64,000 bases of DNA from Cyclobacteriaceae bacterium (GCA_019638355.1 JAHBTY010000001.1:372001-436000); one strand, 5' to 3'. Numbered from the stretch's first letter, positions 50,932 to 60,155 are shown. Notes: generated by a model not told the origin, from the letters alone. Program-made: numbers and translations.

Positions 50932-52023
50932 TTAGCTGGAAACGGAACTGCGCAGCAGCGCATCGTCCAGTACTTCTACAATCAGGTTGGTGAAGGTTTT
51001 ATTGCTTACGCGTAAAATAGCGCCTATGGAGGTATAGTTTTCGTCTTCGCTTAAGCCGCACTGGGCATTAATTTCCAATACAAACAGTTTACCGGTTTTC
51101 TTATCCATTCTAAAATCCAACCGCGCATACCCAACTCCTTTTACGGCCTTGAAGGCATCAATGCTTAACGCTCTTAACTGTTGGGCCAGATCAGGACAGG
51201 TAACAGGTGCATATTCATATAAAAACCCGTTGTCGGGTGGGGGGGTTTCTTCATCATAAGCTTCCCATAAGCGCTCGAACGAAAGAAACTGTTCTTTTTC
51301 GGGTAAGCCTTTATGAAATACGCGTTCAATAGGCTGGTAGAAACGAATTTGCTCGGGCTTATGATGCGAACCAACCAATAGCGTAGTAAACTCACGCCCG
51401 ATTATAAACTGCTCGGCCAATAAACCGGCTGTATTTAAATCCCAACCTTTAAAGCCTTCGTGTAGTTCGTTGAGTACGCTCTTAAGCTGGCGTTTGCCGT
51501 TAACTACATTCTTTACACTTATACCCATACTGCCGGCCGATACAGCGGGTTTAACTATAATGGGTTTACCAACTTTCTTGAAAAGATCCGGATCGATGTG
51601 TCCGTTTAGCTTTTGCCAGCCTGGCATAGAAACCCCGGCCTTATCAAAAGCTTCTTTCATGGTAATTTTAGAGGTAGTTACATTATAGAAGTATGAATCG
51701 GAACCGGTATAGGTGATTCCGCTTTCATCCAATGCATGTATTACCGATACTCCGGGTACATTATTGATTTCGTCACCATCGCACAGATTGAGTACAATGC
51801 TTTGTTTTTGGGTGTACCGCTTAACACGATCGATGGATTCTGCAATATTATGTACCGTAACGTTTACCCACTCCCATTCGCAATTGATTTCAGCGAACAC
51901 ACGAGTGTATTCTTCAATGCTTTGGGTATAGTCGTAGTAAAATTTTAGAGTAGGGTCTTCCGTCTCCAGATAAGGAGCAAATATCCAGATTTTATAGGCG
52001 GCTGTATTGTTGAGTAACGTCAT
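50932..52023 (-). CDS. D-Ala-D-Ala-ligase-like ATP-grasp protein
   Basis: A 363-residue ATP-grasp ligase related to the fused one next door. It shares VLNLCDGDE (compare YVNLCEGYLD in the neighbour), K158 in IIVKPAVSAGSMG, E204 in LLAEQFIIGREFT, D303 in RLDFRM and the metal motif VLEINAQCG (E317, N319). Both proteins have a Cys three residues after the Asn, which is not seen in housekeeping Ddl. It should form an amide bond between an acyl phosphate and an amine. As the first gene of the pair, it is preceded by an AT-rich region with repeated operator-like motifs. Cell-wall Ddl proper is excluded by the pairing with SET and by these deviations. Confidence 0.85.
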   Translation of the reverse strand: MTLLNNTAAYKIWIFAPYLETEDPTLKFYYDYTQSIEEYTRVFAEINCEWEWVNVTVHNIAESIDRVKRYTQKQSIVLNLCDGDEINNVPGVSVIHALDESGITYTGSDSYFYNVTTSKITMKEAFDKAGVSMPGWQKLNGHIDPDLFKKVGKPIIVKPAVSAGSMGISVKNVVNGKRQLKSVLNELHEGFKGWDLNTAGLLAEQFIIGREFTTLLVGSHHKPEQIRFYQPIERVFHKGLPEKEQFLSFERLWEAYDEETPPPDNGFLYEYAPVTCPDLAQQLRALSIDAFKAVKGVGYARLDFRMDKKTGKLFVLEINAQCGLSEDENYTSIGAILRVSNKTFTNLIVEVLDDALLRSSVSS

Positions 52024-52047
52024 AAGCCCAACAGCCGCAGGGGATGC

Positions 52048-52058
52048 AGTAAAGTACT
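52048..52058. promoter_or_regulatory. Operator-like motif AGTAAAGTACT, copy 1
   Basis: AGTA-AAG-TACT, a short imperfect palindrome, 25 bases upstream of the ATP-grasp ATG. The exact 11-base sequence returns at 52101-52111, 53 bp farther upstream (about five helical turns), so a protein bound at both sites would face the same side of the DNA. Confidence 0.45.
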
Positions 52059-52081
52059 ATTTGCCATAGCTTATGCAATTT

Positions 52082-52126
52082 CAATAAATATTATTATTAA
52101 AGTAAAGTACTTGTCAATATTTATTG
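52082..52126. repeat. 11-bp perfect inverted repeat CAATAAATATT / AATATTTATTG
   Basis: Arms 52082-52092 and 52116-52126, separated by 23 bases that include the second AGTAAAGTACT copy. It is the most AT-rich stretch of the neighbourhood and lies between the GH127 stop (52170) and the ATP-grasp start (52023). It may be an operator, a nucleoid-protein site or the GH127 transcription end. Confidence 0.55.
52101..52111. promoter_or_regulatory. Operator-like motif AGTAAAGTACT, copy 2
   Basis: Exact repeat of the 52048-52058 motif, lying within the loop of the 52082-52126 inverted repeat. Confidence 0.45.
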
Positions 52127-52169
52127 TTAAAGATTTTGAGTTAACCTAACACCAGGAAGGCTTTAGCCA

Positions 52170-54506
52170 TTACTTCTTTACTATGCGTGCGACATAAACA
52201 GCACCCACTCGCTTACCCGGTAATGCCATCAGCTTAACCGTAATGGTTTGTTTACCTTTTAGTTTATCTTGTGCCAACGTATAAGCTACATCAAAGAATC
52301 GGCCTGCATCGTTATTGTTTAGTTCTTGTGTTCCGATCTTTTCTCCATCTACCAGTATATCGAACATTTTACGTCCGCGTTCGCTGCCCCAATAAGTAAA
52401 CATCAGGATGTTCTCTGTTTCGGGGTTTACTTTCATCTCGAATGAAAACCACCCGTGTTCATCGGCTTCGCGATAGGTACGATCGTTGGCTTCGCCTACG
52501 CGGCTATGTTCACCAAGCACATGATGGTCGCGCTCGGGTTGCATTTCACCTAAGCGTAGTACATCGATGGTGCGGGCTTCCAGTTCGCGCAGGCGTTGTT
52601 GTTCGGCTTCGTAAGCGGCTTGTTGCTGTGCCCATGTTTGGGTTGTAAACTGATCCCAGTACACGCTGTAATAATTATCGGTAAAGGTATAGAGCGGTTT
52701 AAAAACAATTCCGCTTGCCGATGCCAGCCCGGTTGTTTGGAATGTTAACGACTTATCGGCTGTGGCTTGCATCCAGGTGTCAATAGGTTTGTATTCATTA
52801 ACCAATACCGGAATGCCAGTGGCCGGATCGGGTTTTTTGGAGCCTAGATCACCAGCCAATACCACCGGGCCATACAAGGCTGCAATTCTGTTTTTATTAT
52901 CGGGCATGGCTTCGGTGTAAAGGTGCATGGGTAGCGATAACGTTACTTCATCGCCTTTTTTCCAGGTGCGATTAATTACCCAATAGCCATTTTCTTCCTT
53001 GGGTGCGATTACCTTTTTATTAACCATAACCTGTGGGCTGGCCGACCATACCGGTTTGCGAATGCGAAGTGCGAATTTTCTTGCTTGTACTTCTTTTAGG
53101 GTGAGGGTTACTTCATCCCCGTAAGGGAAGGCAGTTTGTTGCGAGAGCTGCAGGCCGATATCCCTCCAGTTCAGGTTAGAGGCAATGAAAAGGTTTACAT
53201 ACAGGCTACCATCTGTACCACCACTGTAAATGGCCTCGCCATACTTTACGTGGTTTTCGATACCCGAACCTACACAACACCAAAATGCATCGAACGGAGT
53301 GCTGAAGTCTTTCTTTGCACCCATGCGCAAGGGTGTGAAGTAACACATCATACCGGTTTGCGGATGTTGCGATGATAGAATGTTGTTGTAAAGGGCGCGT
53401 TCGTAAAAGTGGAATAACGCTGCATGGGGTTGCCAACTGAATAAGTGCCGCGTTAACTTCAGCATATTATATGTATTACAGGTTTCGGCTGTATTCTCGC
53501 TCAGGTGCTGCGAAAGTTTATCAGGTGCCGATAGATATTCGTATTCGCTGTTGCCGCCCATTACATAGGTATGATGGTTAACCATAGCCTTCCAGAAAAA
53601 CTCTGCGATGGTTTTATCGCGTGGGGTTTGGGTAAGTTCGTAGCGCCTGGCAGCACCAATAATTTTAGGAATCTGTGTATTGGAGTGTTTGCCGCTTAAC
53701 TGATCAGTTTCTGCAGCCAACGGATCCATCACAGCCTTGTGATAAAACCGATCGGCAGCAGCCAGGTACTTTTTATTGCCGGTAATGGCATACACGTTCA
53801 ACAGGGCCTCGTTCATTCCGCCAAACTCGCAGTTGAGCATATTCTGTAATTGTTCGTCATTCAGTTTGGCGGTAAGTTCATCGGCCCAATCGGCAAACCG
53901 GATAACGACATCTTTAGCTTGTTGATTGCCGGTATAAAGATAGGCATCCATTAATCCGCTATACACTTTATGCAACGTGTACCAGGGCGACCACAATCCA
54001 TTAAGATCGAAGCCTGCAGTGCGGATGTTGCCTTTCGCTACATCATTCCACACACTGTCTTCGCGCGGAATGCTGCCGATGTAACCCGTTTTACGTGCTA
54101 CCTGACAAAGCGCCAGCTCGTTTACTATATAATCAGAGCGTTGTTTGAAACGCTGATCGCCAGTAGCCGCATACTGTAAGGCGCAAGCCGAAAGGTAATG
54201 ACCAAGTGTATGGCCGCTTAAGGTTTCACTTTCCCAGCCGGTATAGATTTCGCCTTTTGGTTTAAGCCCGGCAAACAAATGAAAGCGATGAAGCAGCCGA
54301 TCGGGTTCCAGCTGCAGCAAGTATTCGACATCGCGCTGCATGGCATTTTTGAAAGGCCCATCCAATAGGGTGATATCGCCCAACGGCAATGCATAGGTTT
54401 GAGCCACCTGTGTTTTTACCTGCATGTTCGTTTCACGCGAGAGCGGTACATAGTTTTGGGCATAGACTGAAGCCGAGATGAAGAGAAGCAAAAAACCGTG
54501 GCGCAT
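52170..54506 (-). CDS. Glycoside hydrolase family 127 (beta-L-arabinofuranosidase-like), exported
   Basis: A 778-residue exported protein with a signal peptide (HGFLLLFISASVYAQ, residues 3-17). The alpha/alpha barrel is followed by beta-sandwich domains. The zinc-thiolate site of GH127 is present: ETC (E341, C343) and FWCCVGSG (C410, C411), where the second-last cysteine corresponds to the known nucleophile. The GH127 enzyme HypBA1 removes beta-1,2-linked L-arabinofuranose; other members act on related arabinosides. Residues about 660-778 add a carbohydrate-binding-like domain. It stands alone on its strand, divergent from the amidase. Confidence 0.9.
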   Translation of the reverse strand: MRHGFLLLFISASVYAQNYVPLSRETNMQVKTQVAQTYALPLGDITLLDGPFKNAMQRDVEYLLQLEPDRLLHRFHLFAGLKPKGEIYTGWESETLSGHTLGHYLSACALQYAATGDQRFKQRSDYIVNELALCQVARKTGYIGSIPREDSVWNDVAKGNIRTAGFDLNGLWSPWYTLHKVYSGLMDAYLYTGNQQAKDVVIRFADWADELTAKLNDEQLQNMLNCEFGGMNEALLNVYAITGNKKYLAAADRFYHKAVMDPLAAETDQLSGKHSNTQIPKIIGAARRYELTQTPRDKTIAEFFWKAMVNHHTYVMGGNSEYEYLSAPDKLSQHLSENTAETCNTYNMLKLTRHLFSWQPHAALFHFYERALYNNILSSQHPQTGMMCYFTPLRMGAKKDFSTPFDAFWCCVGSGIENHVKYGEAIYSGGTDGSLYVNLFIASNLNWRDIGLQLSQQTAFPYGDEVTLTLKEVQARKFALRIRKPVWSASPQVMVNKKVIAPKEENGYWVINRTWKKGDEVTLSLPMHLYTEAMPDNKNRIAALYGPVVLAGDLGSKKPDPATGIPVLVNEYKPIDTWMQATADKSLTFQTTGLASASGIVFKPLYTFTDNYYSVYWDQFTTQTWAQQQAAYEAEQQRLRELEARTIDVLRLGEMQPERDHHVLGEHSRVGEANDRTYREADEHGWFSFEMKVNPETENILMFTYWGSERGRKMFDILVDGEKIGTQELNNNDAGRFFDVAYTLAQDKLKGKQTITVKLMALPGKRVGAVYVARIVKK

Positions 54507-54652
54507 GGTTTAAAATTTAAGATGTTGGAAGGTACTAAAATTGGTGAAGTGGCCAGGTAGAGTTCGGTATAAGACGAGGGATCATTTTTGTTGAGCGGTT
54601 AGGGTACCAAAAACGCACACCGTAACTTTCATTTTCTAATTCCAACTTGATT

Positions 54653-56221
54653 ATGAAATCGGCACGTGTATTATTCCTGACAATAGTTGTTTTGCTGGCC
54701 TGTGAACAACCTCGGCAAAAAACAAAACCCAACCATCAATACCTGGAAGAAATAACTATACCGCAGTTGCAGGTGGGTTATCAGAAAAGCACGTTTACCA
54801 TTGAACAGGTAGTAAAAGATTACCTGCAGCGCATTGAAGATTTAGATAAAAACGGGCCTGCACTTAACTCTATTATTTATATAAATCCCAGGGCAGTAGA
54901 AATAGCCCGAACGCTGGATGCCGAACTGCAAGCCGGTAAAAGCCGGGGGTTATTACACGGCATTCCGGTTATTATTAAAGATAACCTGAATACAGCCGAT
55001 ATGCCCACTACGGCCGGGGCAACGGTATTGCGCGATTCCTATCCCCCTGATGATAGCTTTTTGGTAAAGAAACTGCGCGATGCCGGGGCCGTAATTATTG
55101 CGAAAGCAAACTTAAGCGAGTGGGCCAACTTTCGGGCCGATATGAGTAGTAGCGGTTGGAGCGGTATGTTGGGGCAAACCAAAAATCCCTATGTGTTAGA
55201 CCGCAACCCATGTGGTTCCAGTTCCGGTTCGGGTGTGGCAGCTGCGGCAAATTTATGCGCCATTGCTATCGGTACCGAAACCAATGGTTCGATTGTGTGC
55301 CCATCCAACGCCAATGGGTTGGTAGGATTAAAGCCCACCGTTGGGTTGTTGAGTCGTAGCGGAATTATTCCCATTTCGTTTACACAAGACACAGCCGGCC
55401 CCATGGGGCGCACCGTTACCGATGTGGCAATAACGTTAGGTGCCTTAGTGGGTGTAGATTCACTAGATGAAAAAACATTGGCATCAGCCGGTAAGTATAA
55501 AAGCAACTATACATCGCACCTAAAAGCCGATGGTTTAAAAGGCAAGCGCATTGGGTGGCTGAAAAATGTAAGCGGCTACCATGCAGCAGTGGATACACTT
55601 ATGAAAAAAGCTGTTGCGGATATTCGCACACAAGGAGCAGAGGTGGTGGAGATAGATTTTACTATGGAACGCGGTACGGGAGGTAATTCATTTACTGTAC
55701 TGTTGTATGAGTTTAAAGACGGACTTATAAAGTATTTCGCCAGCCTGGGCGATAAAGCCCGCGTACACAACCTGGCTGAGTTGATGGAGTTCAATAAAAA
55801 AGATACTATTGAGTTAAAATACTTCGATCAACAGTTATTAAAACTGGCACACGAGAAGGGCACGCTGCAAGACAAAGAATACCTGGATGCCTTAGCGAAC
55901 ATGCAAAAAGCCACCCGCGAAAATGGTATCGATAAATTATTAAAGGAAAATAACCTGCATGCGTTAATGGCGCCCACCGGTGCACCTGCGTGGAAAACGG
56001 ATTTGATTGATGGTGATCATTTTCTTGGGGGCAGCTCTTCGCTGGCCGCAATTTCAGGTTATCCTTCCATTACCGTGCCCATGGGTTTTGCCGATGTATT
56101 ACCGGTTGGGGTTTCATTCTTTAGTACCGCCTGGCAAGAGGCGATCTTGATTGAAATTGCCTACGGTTACGAACAAGCCACCAAACATCGGAAGGCACCA
56201 ACGTTTATTGTGAGTAAGTAA
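54653..56221 (+). CDS. Amidase-signature family lipoprotein
   Basis: A 522-residue amidase. The ATG at 54653 gives MKSARVLFLTIVVLLACEQP with a lipobox Cys, so the protein is anchored in the cell envelope; the longer frame starts with TTG. The Ser-cisSer-Lys triad of the amidase-signature family is visible as the Lys in IPVIIKDNLNT (about residue 106) and the serines in NPCGSSSGSGVAAA (about 186-199), with ETNGSIVCP following. Substrates may be peptide amides or fatty acid amides; GatA is excluded by the lipid anchor and by the lack of gatB/C. Divergent from GH127. Confidence 0.9.
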   Translation: MKSARVLFLTIVVLLACEQPRQKTKPNHQYLEEITIPQLQVGYQKSTFTIEQVVKDYLQRIEDLDKNGPALNSIIYINPRAVEIARTLDAELQAGKSRGLLHGIPVIIKDNLNTADMPTTAGATVLRDSYPPDDSFLVKKLRDAGAVIIAKANLSEWANFRADMSSSGWSGMLGQTKNPYVLDRNPCGSSSGSGVAAAANLCAIAIGTETNGSIVCPSNANGLVGLKPTVGLLSRSGIIPISFTQDTAGPMGRTVTDVAITLGALVGVDSLDEKTLASAGKYKSNYTSHLKADGLKGKRIGWLKNVSGYHAAVDTLMKKAVADIRTQGAEVVEIDFTMERGTGGNSFTVLLYEFKDGLIKYFASLGDKARVHNLAELMEFNKKDTIELKYFDQQLLKLAHEKGTLQDKEYLDALANMQKATRENGIDKLLKENNLHALMAPTGAPAWKTDLIDGDHFLGGSSSLAAISGYPSITVPMGFADVLPVGVSFFSTAWQEAILIEIAYGYEQATKHRKAPTFIVSK

Positions 56222-56308
56222 TTCAAAATTTAAGATTCAAAATTCAACATTGGGATTTTGAATCTTGAGCGGACGTTTCCCGTTTACAATCCCAAAACTG
56301 GTTTTATC

Positions 56309-56518
56309 ATGTTCATTAAGAAAATAGACATCCTCAACTTTATTACGGATTATCGTAAAGCTCCTAACGAGATTAAATCGCTTTCGGAGTTAAAGGCTCA
56401 CCTTAAGGTAACAGACGATACCACGCTGCTGCCCATGCTGGAAGAAATGAAACAACTGCGCACGCTGCGCGAAGTGGAAAAGAATGGTGAACGGGCTTTT
56501 CAGGTTACTGCTAAATAG
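56309..56518 (+). CDS. Small conserved-looking protein, possible winged-helix fold
   Basis: A 69-residue cytosolic protein. I start at the ATG at 56309 (MFIKKIDILNF) because the longer frame begins with TTG and encodes a low-complexity N-terminus from a repeat-rich spacer. Its pattern of helices (LNFITDYRKAPNEIKSLSELKAHLK and TLLPMLEEMKQLRTL) followed by a strand (REVEKNGERAFQV) would fit a small winged helix. No family could be named. It is convergent with the beta-lactamase/D-aminoacylase gene. Confidence 0.55.
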   Translation: MFIKKIDILNFITDYRKAPNEIKSLSELKAHLKVTDDTTLLPMLEEMKQLRTLREVEKNGERAFQVTAK

Positions 56519-56618
56519 TTATTAGTAGTTAGTTCATAGTCCTTAGTCTTGAGTATTTAGTAGTTGCAATCTGAACAACCACACTAAAGACTATCTACTC
56601 ATGACTAACTACTATTAA
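56518..56618. repeat. Long imperfect inverted repeat between convergent genes
   Basis: GTTATTAGTAGTTAGTTCAT (about 56518-56537) and ATGACTAACTACTATTAAC (about 56600-56618) are near-complementary arms around an inner second pairing of TAGTCTT-type repeats. They fill the 96-bp gap between two convergent genes and can stop transcription from both sides. Simple TAGTAG-type repetition lowers certainty. Confidence 0.55.
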
Positions 56619-59098
56619 CGTCTAATCAACACCCCCGGATAATTCGTTACTGGTTTCTGATCAGCGTACACCAGTTTACCATTTACCCAAACGGATTCAA
56701 TGCCGGTAGATAAGGCAGTTGGATTTTCGATGGTAGCATGATCAATCACTGTTTCCGGATTGAATAAAACAAGGTCAGCAAAATAACCCGGTGCAATTAA
56801 CCCTCGGTTTTTGAGGCCCACATTTTCAGCCGCCAGGCTGGTCATTTTTTGAATGGCCGTTTCCAATGGCATTAATTTTTGTTCGCGCACATAGCGACCC
56901 AATACTCGCGTAAACGATCCATGTCCGCGCGGATGCCCGCGCATAGTACCATCCGAACAAATGCTGGTATAAGGCCACTTCATAAAATTACTAATGTCGG
57001 TTTCGCTCATACTCTTCGCCACAATGGTGGCGCTTTGTTCCGGGGCTGCGCTTTCGCGGATGATGCGAAGTAGTGTTTGCGCTGAACTTTCTTTGTTGAT
57101 TGCAGCAATTTCACTTACAGTTTTCCCTTGCCAGGCCGGTTGTGGTGAGTAACGCACCATTACCGAAGCTGCCGGATCGAACAACTCGCGTGTAGCAAAC
57201 TCAGCACTTGCCAGGTTTTCAAAATCTTTTTTAGGGAAGAGTACGCGCGGTGTGGAGTTCCACATCGTGTAGGGGTAAATATCGGCTGTGATGTTGATGC
57301 CTTGTTGCCGCGCCATTTCCAATTGACGCAGTATTTTTTCGGAGTTACCCCACTTGCTGCGCATGGCAATTTTAATGTGTGTAATCTGCACGGGTATTTT
57401 CGCTTCGTAGCCGATGTGAATGATTTCATCAATGGCATCTTCCAAATCCACATCTTCGCTGCGCAGGTGGCTGATGTAGCGGCCTCTACTTTCAGCCGCA
57501 ACTTTGGCCAGTGCCACCACTTCATCGCGCGAGCTGTAAAATCCTGCTTCATACTCAAGTCCGGTGCTCAACCCCAATGAGCCTTTCTCCATTTCACGCT
57601 TTAGCAATACTTTCATTGAATCAATCTCCAAAGCTGTTGCTTTGCGCAATAAATTTTTGCCCATCACTTTTTTCCGCAAGGAAGCGTGCCCTGTAAAGGA
57701 AGCCACATTTACACTTACTGGAATTTTCTTGATGGCTTGCTGAATAGAATCCATGGAATCAGATCCTCCATCTTGCCCCACTACAATCGTAGTTATACCC
57801 TGACTGGTTACGGCAACGGCCGCTGGATTTTTTTCAAGTCCACCATCGTGGTGGCTATGGTTATCGATAAATCCAGGTGCAAGTATGTTGCCCTTGCCAT
57901 CGGTAATGCTTTCGCCATTAAAAGTTGTAAGTGCGCCCACCTGCCAGATGCGGTTGTTCAGCACACGCACACTTCCGGCAAAAGCCGGAAGCCCGGTGCC
58001 ATCAATAATTTTTACATTGGTGATCAGGTGTGTTTTCGGAAGTGTAATAGGTTTTCCTTCCCAAATGTTTTTTACTACTGCATGAGCACGAAAGTTGGAA
58101 GAGTTATCCAATACAATTATGGTTTGGTTTTTATCGAGGTAGCGTGTAATCTCCGTGCCAAAGCCAACCCAGCCTCCGGTATGCGAAACAATTTTTCCAG
58201 ACTCACGAATAAACCACCCGAAACCATATTCCGTGTTTTTGCCATTGTTAAGTTTGCCTGGGGTAATGGCTTCGGCAAACGTAGTTTTCTTCACCAGTTT
58301 ATCGGTGTAAAGGGCTTGATCCCACACATATAAATCTTCTACAGATGCATACACGTTACCATCGCCCACAATGCCATCGAAGCGAACCAGATCGTTCAGG
58401 TTGTAGTTAGCTCCGTCATAGTCCAATCCAAATACGCGCGAAGATGGAGATGTTTTTATTTTCAAATGATACACATACGTGTTTTTCAATTTAAGCGGAC
58501 TTGCAATGTGTTTGGCAAAAAACTGATCGGCTGAATGCCCCGAAACTTTTTCGATGATGGAAGCGAGTGTGGTATAGTTGGTATTGCTGTATTGCCACTG
58601 CGTACCGGGTTCAAACACAAGCGGTGTTTTTTTAAGCGCCAACAACTCCAGCATGGATTGATTGGTGAGGGTATCCAACGGATTCATATCGCCTTGTGCG
58701 ATGTCGAAATATTCAGCCAGACCAGAGGTTTGATTCATCAACTGGCGAATGGTGATGTTACTATATGGAAAAGCGGGCAGGTGCTTTTGCACAGCATCGT
58801 CATAATTCAGTTTGCCTTGTTCTTTCAACTGCATCGTCATCATGGTATAAAACTGCTTGCTTACCGAGGCCAGGTTAAAAGCCGAAGCGGTAGTAAGCGG
58901 TTGCTGCGTTTGCGGATGAGTAATGCCAAACGCTTTTTTATAAAGTACTTTTCCTTTCTCGCCAATCAATACCGTGCCATTGAACAAATGGTATTGATGC
59001 AGGTAAGTAAGCACCGAATCGATGCGGGTTATTTTTGATTGATGCTGGCTGTTGGCAAACACCGGAAGCAAAACGAGAAAAAGTAAAATGCGTTTCAT
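56615..59098 (-). CDS. Serine beta-lactamase-like / D-aminoacylase amidohydrolase fusion
   Basis: An 827-residue exported protein (signal peptide MKRILLFLVLLPVFANS). Residues 20-350 are a class C beta-lactamase-like serine hydrolase with S78-x-x-K81 (SVSK), Y170-S-N172 (YSN) and HTG at about 306-308. Residues 365-827 are an amidohydrolase of the N-acyl-D-amino-acid deacylase type, with the metal ligands in DNHSHHD (H414, H416), VQITHIK, and SDG near GTMRGHPRGHGSF. The GNCG cysteine of the classical D-aminoacylases is GQDG here. Two hydrolases on one chain suggest successive cuts of D-amino-acid peptides such as cell-wall fragments. Confidence 0.88.
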   Translation of the reverse strand: MKRILLFLVLLPVFANSQHQSKITRIDSVLTYLHQYHLFNGTVLIGEKGKVLYKKAFGITHPQTQQPLTTASAFNLASVSKQFYTMMTMQLKEQGKLNYDDAVQKHLPAFPYSNITIRQLMNQTSGLAEYFDIAQGDMNPLDTLTNQSMLELLALKKTPLVFEPGTQWQYSNTNYTTLASIIEKVSGHSADQFFAKHIASPLKLKNTYVYHLKIKTSPSSRVFGLDYDGANYNLNDLVRFDGIVGDGNVYASVEDLYVWDQALYTDKLVKKTTFAEAITPGKLNNGKNTEYGFGWFIRESGKIVSHTGGWVGFGTEITRYLDKNQTIIVLDNSSNFRAHAVVKNIWEGKPITLPKTHLITNVKIIDGTGLPAFAGSVRVLNNRIWQVGALTTFNGESITDGKGNILAPGFIDNHSHHDGGLEKNPAAVAVTSQGITTIVVGQDGGSDSMDSIQQAIKKIPVSVNVASFTGHASLRKKVMGKNLLRKATALEIDSMKVLLKREMEKGSLGLSTGLEYEAGFYSSRDEVVALAKVAAESRGRYISHLRSEDVDLEDAIDEIIHIGYEAKIPVQITHIKIAMRSKWGNSEKILRQLEMARQQGINITADIYPYTMWNSTPRVLFPKKDFENLASAEFATRELFDPAASVMVRYSPQPAWQGKTVSEIAAINKESSAQTLLRIIRESAAPEQSATIVAKSMSETDISNFMKWPYTSICSDGTMRGHPRGHGSFTRVLGRYVREQKLMPLETAIQKMTSLAAENVGLKNRGLIAPGYFADLVLFNPETVIDHATIENPTALSTGIESVWVNGKLVYADQKPVTNYPGVLIRR

Positions 59099-59273
59099 AT
59101 TGATATAATGAATGCCTAAGGTAGGAAATAGGAACCAAAGATTGATTTGCGAAGGAATTACAAGAGGATGATTGATTCGAATATCTACTATTTAACAGGA
59201 CTTGAAATTGAATTTATGCCTTGGGCAAAGGCGATGGAAATCTCAAAATGTTTTGAGGGGTACTTTAAAATTA

Positions 59274-59292
59274 ACAGGTTGCGTAAACCTGT
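59274..59292 (-). terminator. Weak hairpin at the end of the DUF4097-like gene
   Basis: ACAGGTT (59274-59280) pairs with AACCTGT (59286-59292) around GCGTA. On the reverse strand it is followed by TAATTTTAAAG. It overlaps the stop codon of the DUF4097-like gene, and the rest of the 193-bp gap shows no feature that I recognise. Confidence 0.4.
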
Positions 59293-60155
59293 CAGCGGGT
59301 CAATCGCACCCGCGCATCATCGGCTCGTATTTCCACACGGGCACTACCGGTGGAGGTTGCAACCCGGGTTCTGTTTTCTGATCGTTCTACAAACTCAAAG
59401 CCGGTACCGGCATGAATGCTTGAATCGTCATGGCGGATTTCGAATTTGCCACCACCGCCTAACACTTTCATGGCTACCAATCCATCTTGAGCGGAGATAA
59501 AATAATTTCCATTCTCCACCAGTGTGGTTTCAACAATAAAATCTCCGTCATCAATTTCAACAGCAATCTTTTCGAAGCTTGCGTTTTTTATATGAATGTC
59601 GGCATCGTCAGCATCTACTTTAAGTTCGCCCTGGCCCATATCCATTCGTAAATCGCCATCGTCTAATTTTATATGGAAGAAGTTTCCTTTGCAACCAAGC
59701 AACTCTATATCGGCATCGTCAGCATCTAACTCAATTGCACCGTTAACCGACTTAATGATATAATCGCCATCATCGCCATTAATGTTCAGGCTTATGCCGT
59801 CCGGTACGTCTATTGTAATGGTGTACTTTTCGCTATGATAGCCCACAATTCCAGAAACAGAACCACGCTTATACTCGCGTATAGAAAGGTTGCCACTCTC
59901 TTCACTAATATCCACCCGAAACTCCTGTTCGCCAAAGGTTAGTCCTTTTACATTTACTTCGCGATCAATTTTTACGTGGGCTGTTGCGCGGGCCGAACCG
60001 GTTATGATAACTTTTGCATCGGATGCTTTTAGCCTAAGCGTGCCCGTAGCATTTATTTTGTATTCCTGATCAAGGTGATAATTACCAAACTTTTCAGATT
60101 GGGCACTGGCTGCAGTTACCGCAACAAATAACAGCAGTATAGGCAAGTTTTTCAT
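59292..60155 (-). CDS. DUF4097-like secreted beta-strand-repeat protein
   Basis: A 287-residue exported protein (MKNLPILLLFVAVTAASAQ). The body is an alternating-strand solenoid with a striking run of DGDY-, DDADIEL-, DDGDLRM-, DDADIHI-, DDGDFIVE-type repeats at 18-25 residue intervals, the signature of DUF4097-like beta-helical proteins. Such proteins are often adhesins or envelope structural proteins. The ATG at 60155 is chosen to start the signal peptide. It is the last gene of the 61642-to-59292 reverse operon. Confidence 0.82.
   Translation of the reverse strand: MKNLPILLLFVAVTAASAQSEKFGNYHLDQEYKINATGTLRLKASDAKVIITGSARATAHVKIDREVNVKGLTFGEQEFRVDISEESGNLSIREYKRGSVSGIVGYHSEKYTITIDVPDGISLNINGDDGDYIIKSVNGAIELDADDADIELLGCKGNFFHIKLDDGDLRMDMGQGELKVDADDADIHIKNASFEKIAVEIDDGDFIVETTLVENGNYFISAQDGLVAMKVLGGGGKFEIRHDDSSIHAGTGFEFVERSENRTRVATSTGSARVEIRADDARVRLTR

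Noticed and set aside
49406-52023. Housekeeping D-alanine-D-alanine ligase
   Set aside because: The SET fusion, the duplicated pair, the LEINxxC motif and the lack of neighbouring mur genes argue against cell-wall Ddl.
57686-58333. Forward frame of 215 codons opposite the beta-lactamase/aminoacylase gene
   Set aside because: Antisense shadow; the other strand shows complete catalytic motifs.
59147-59500. Forward frame of 117 codons starting MRRNYKRM
   Set aside because: It crosses into the antisense strand of the DUF4097-like gene and has no family-like pattern after about residue 45; the first part is in the gap but has no promoter that I can see.
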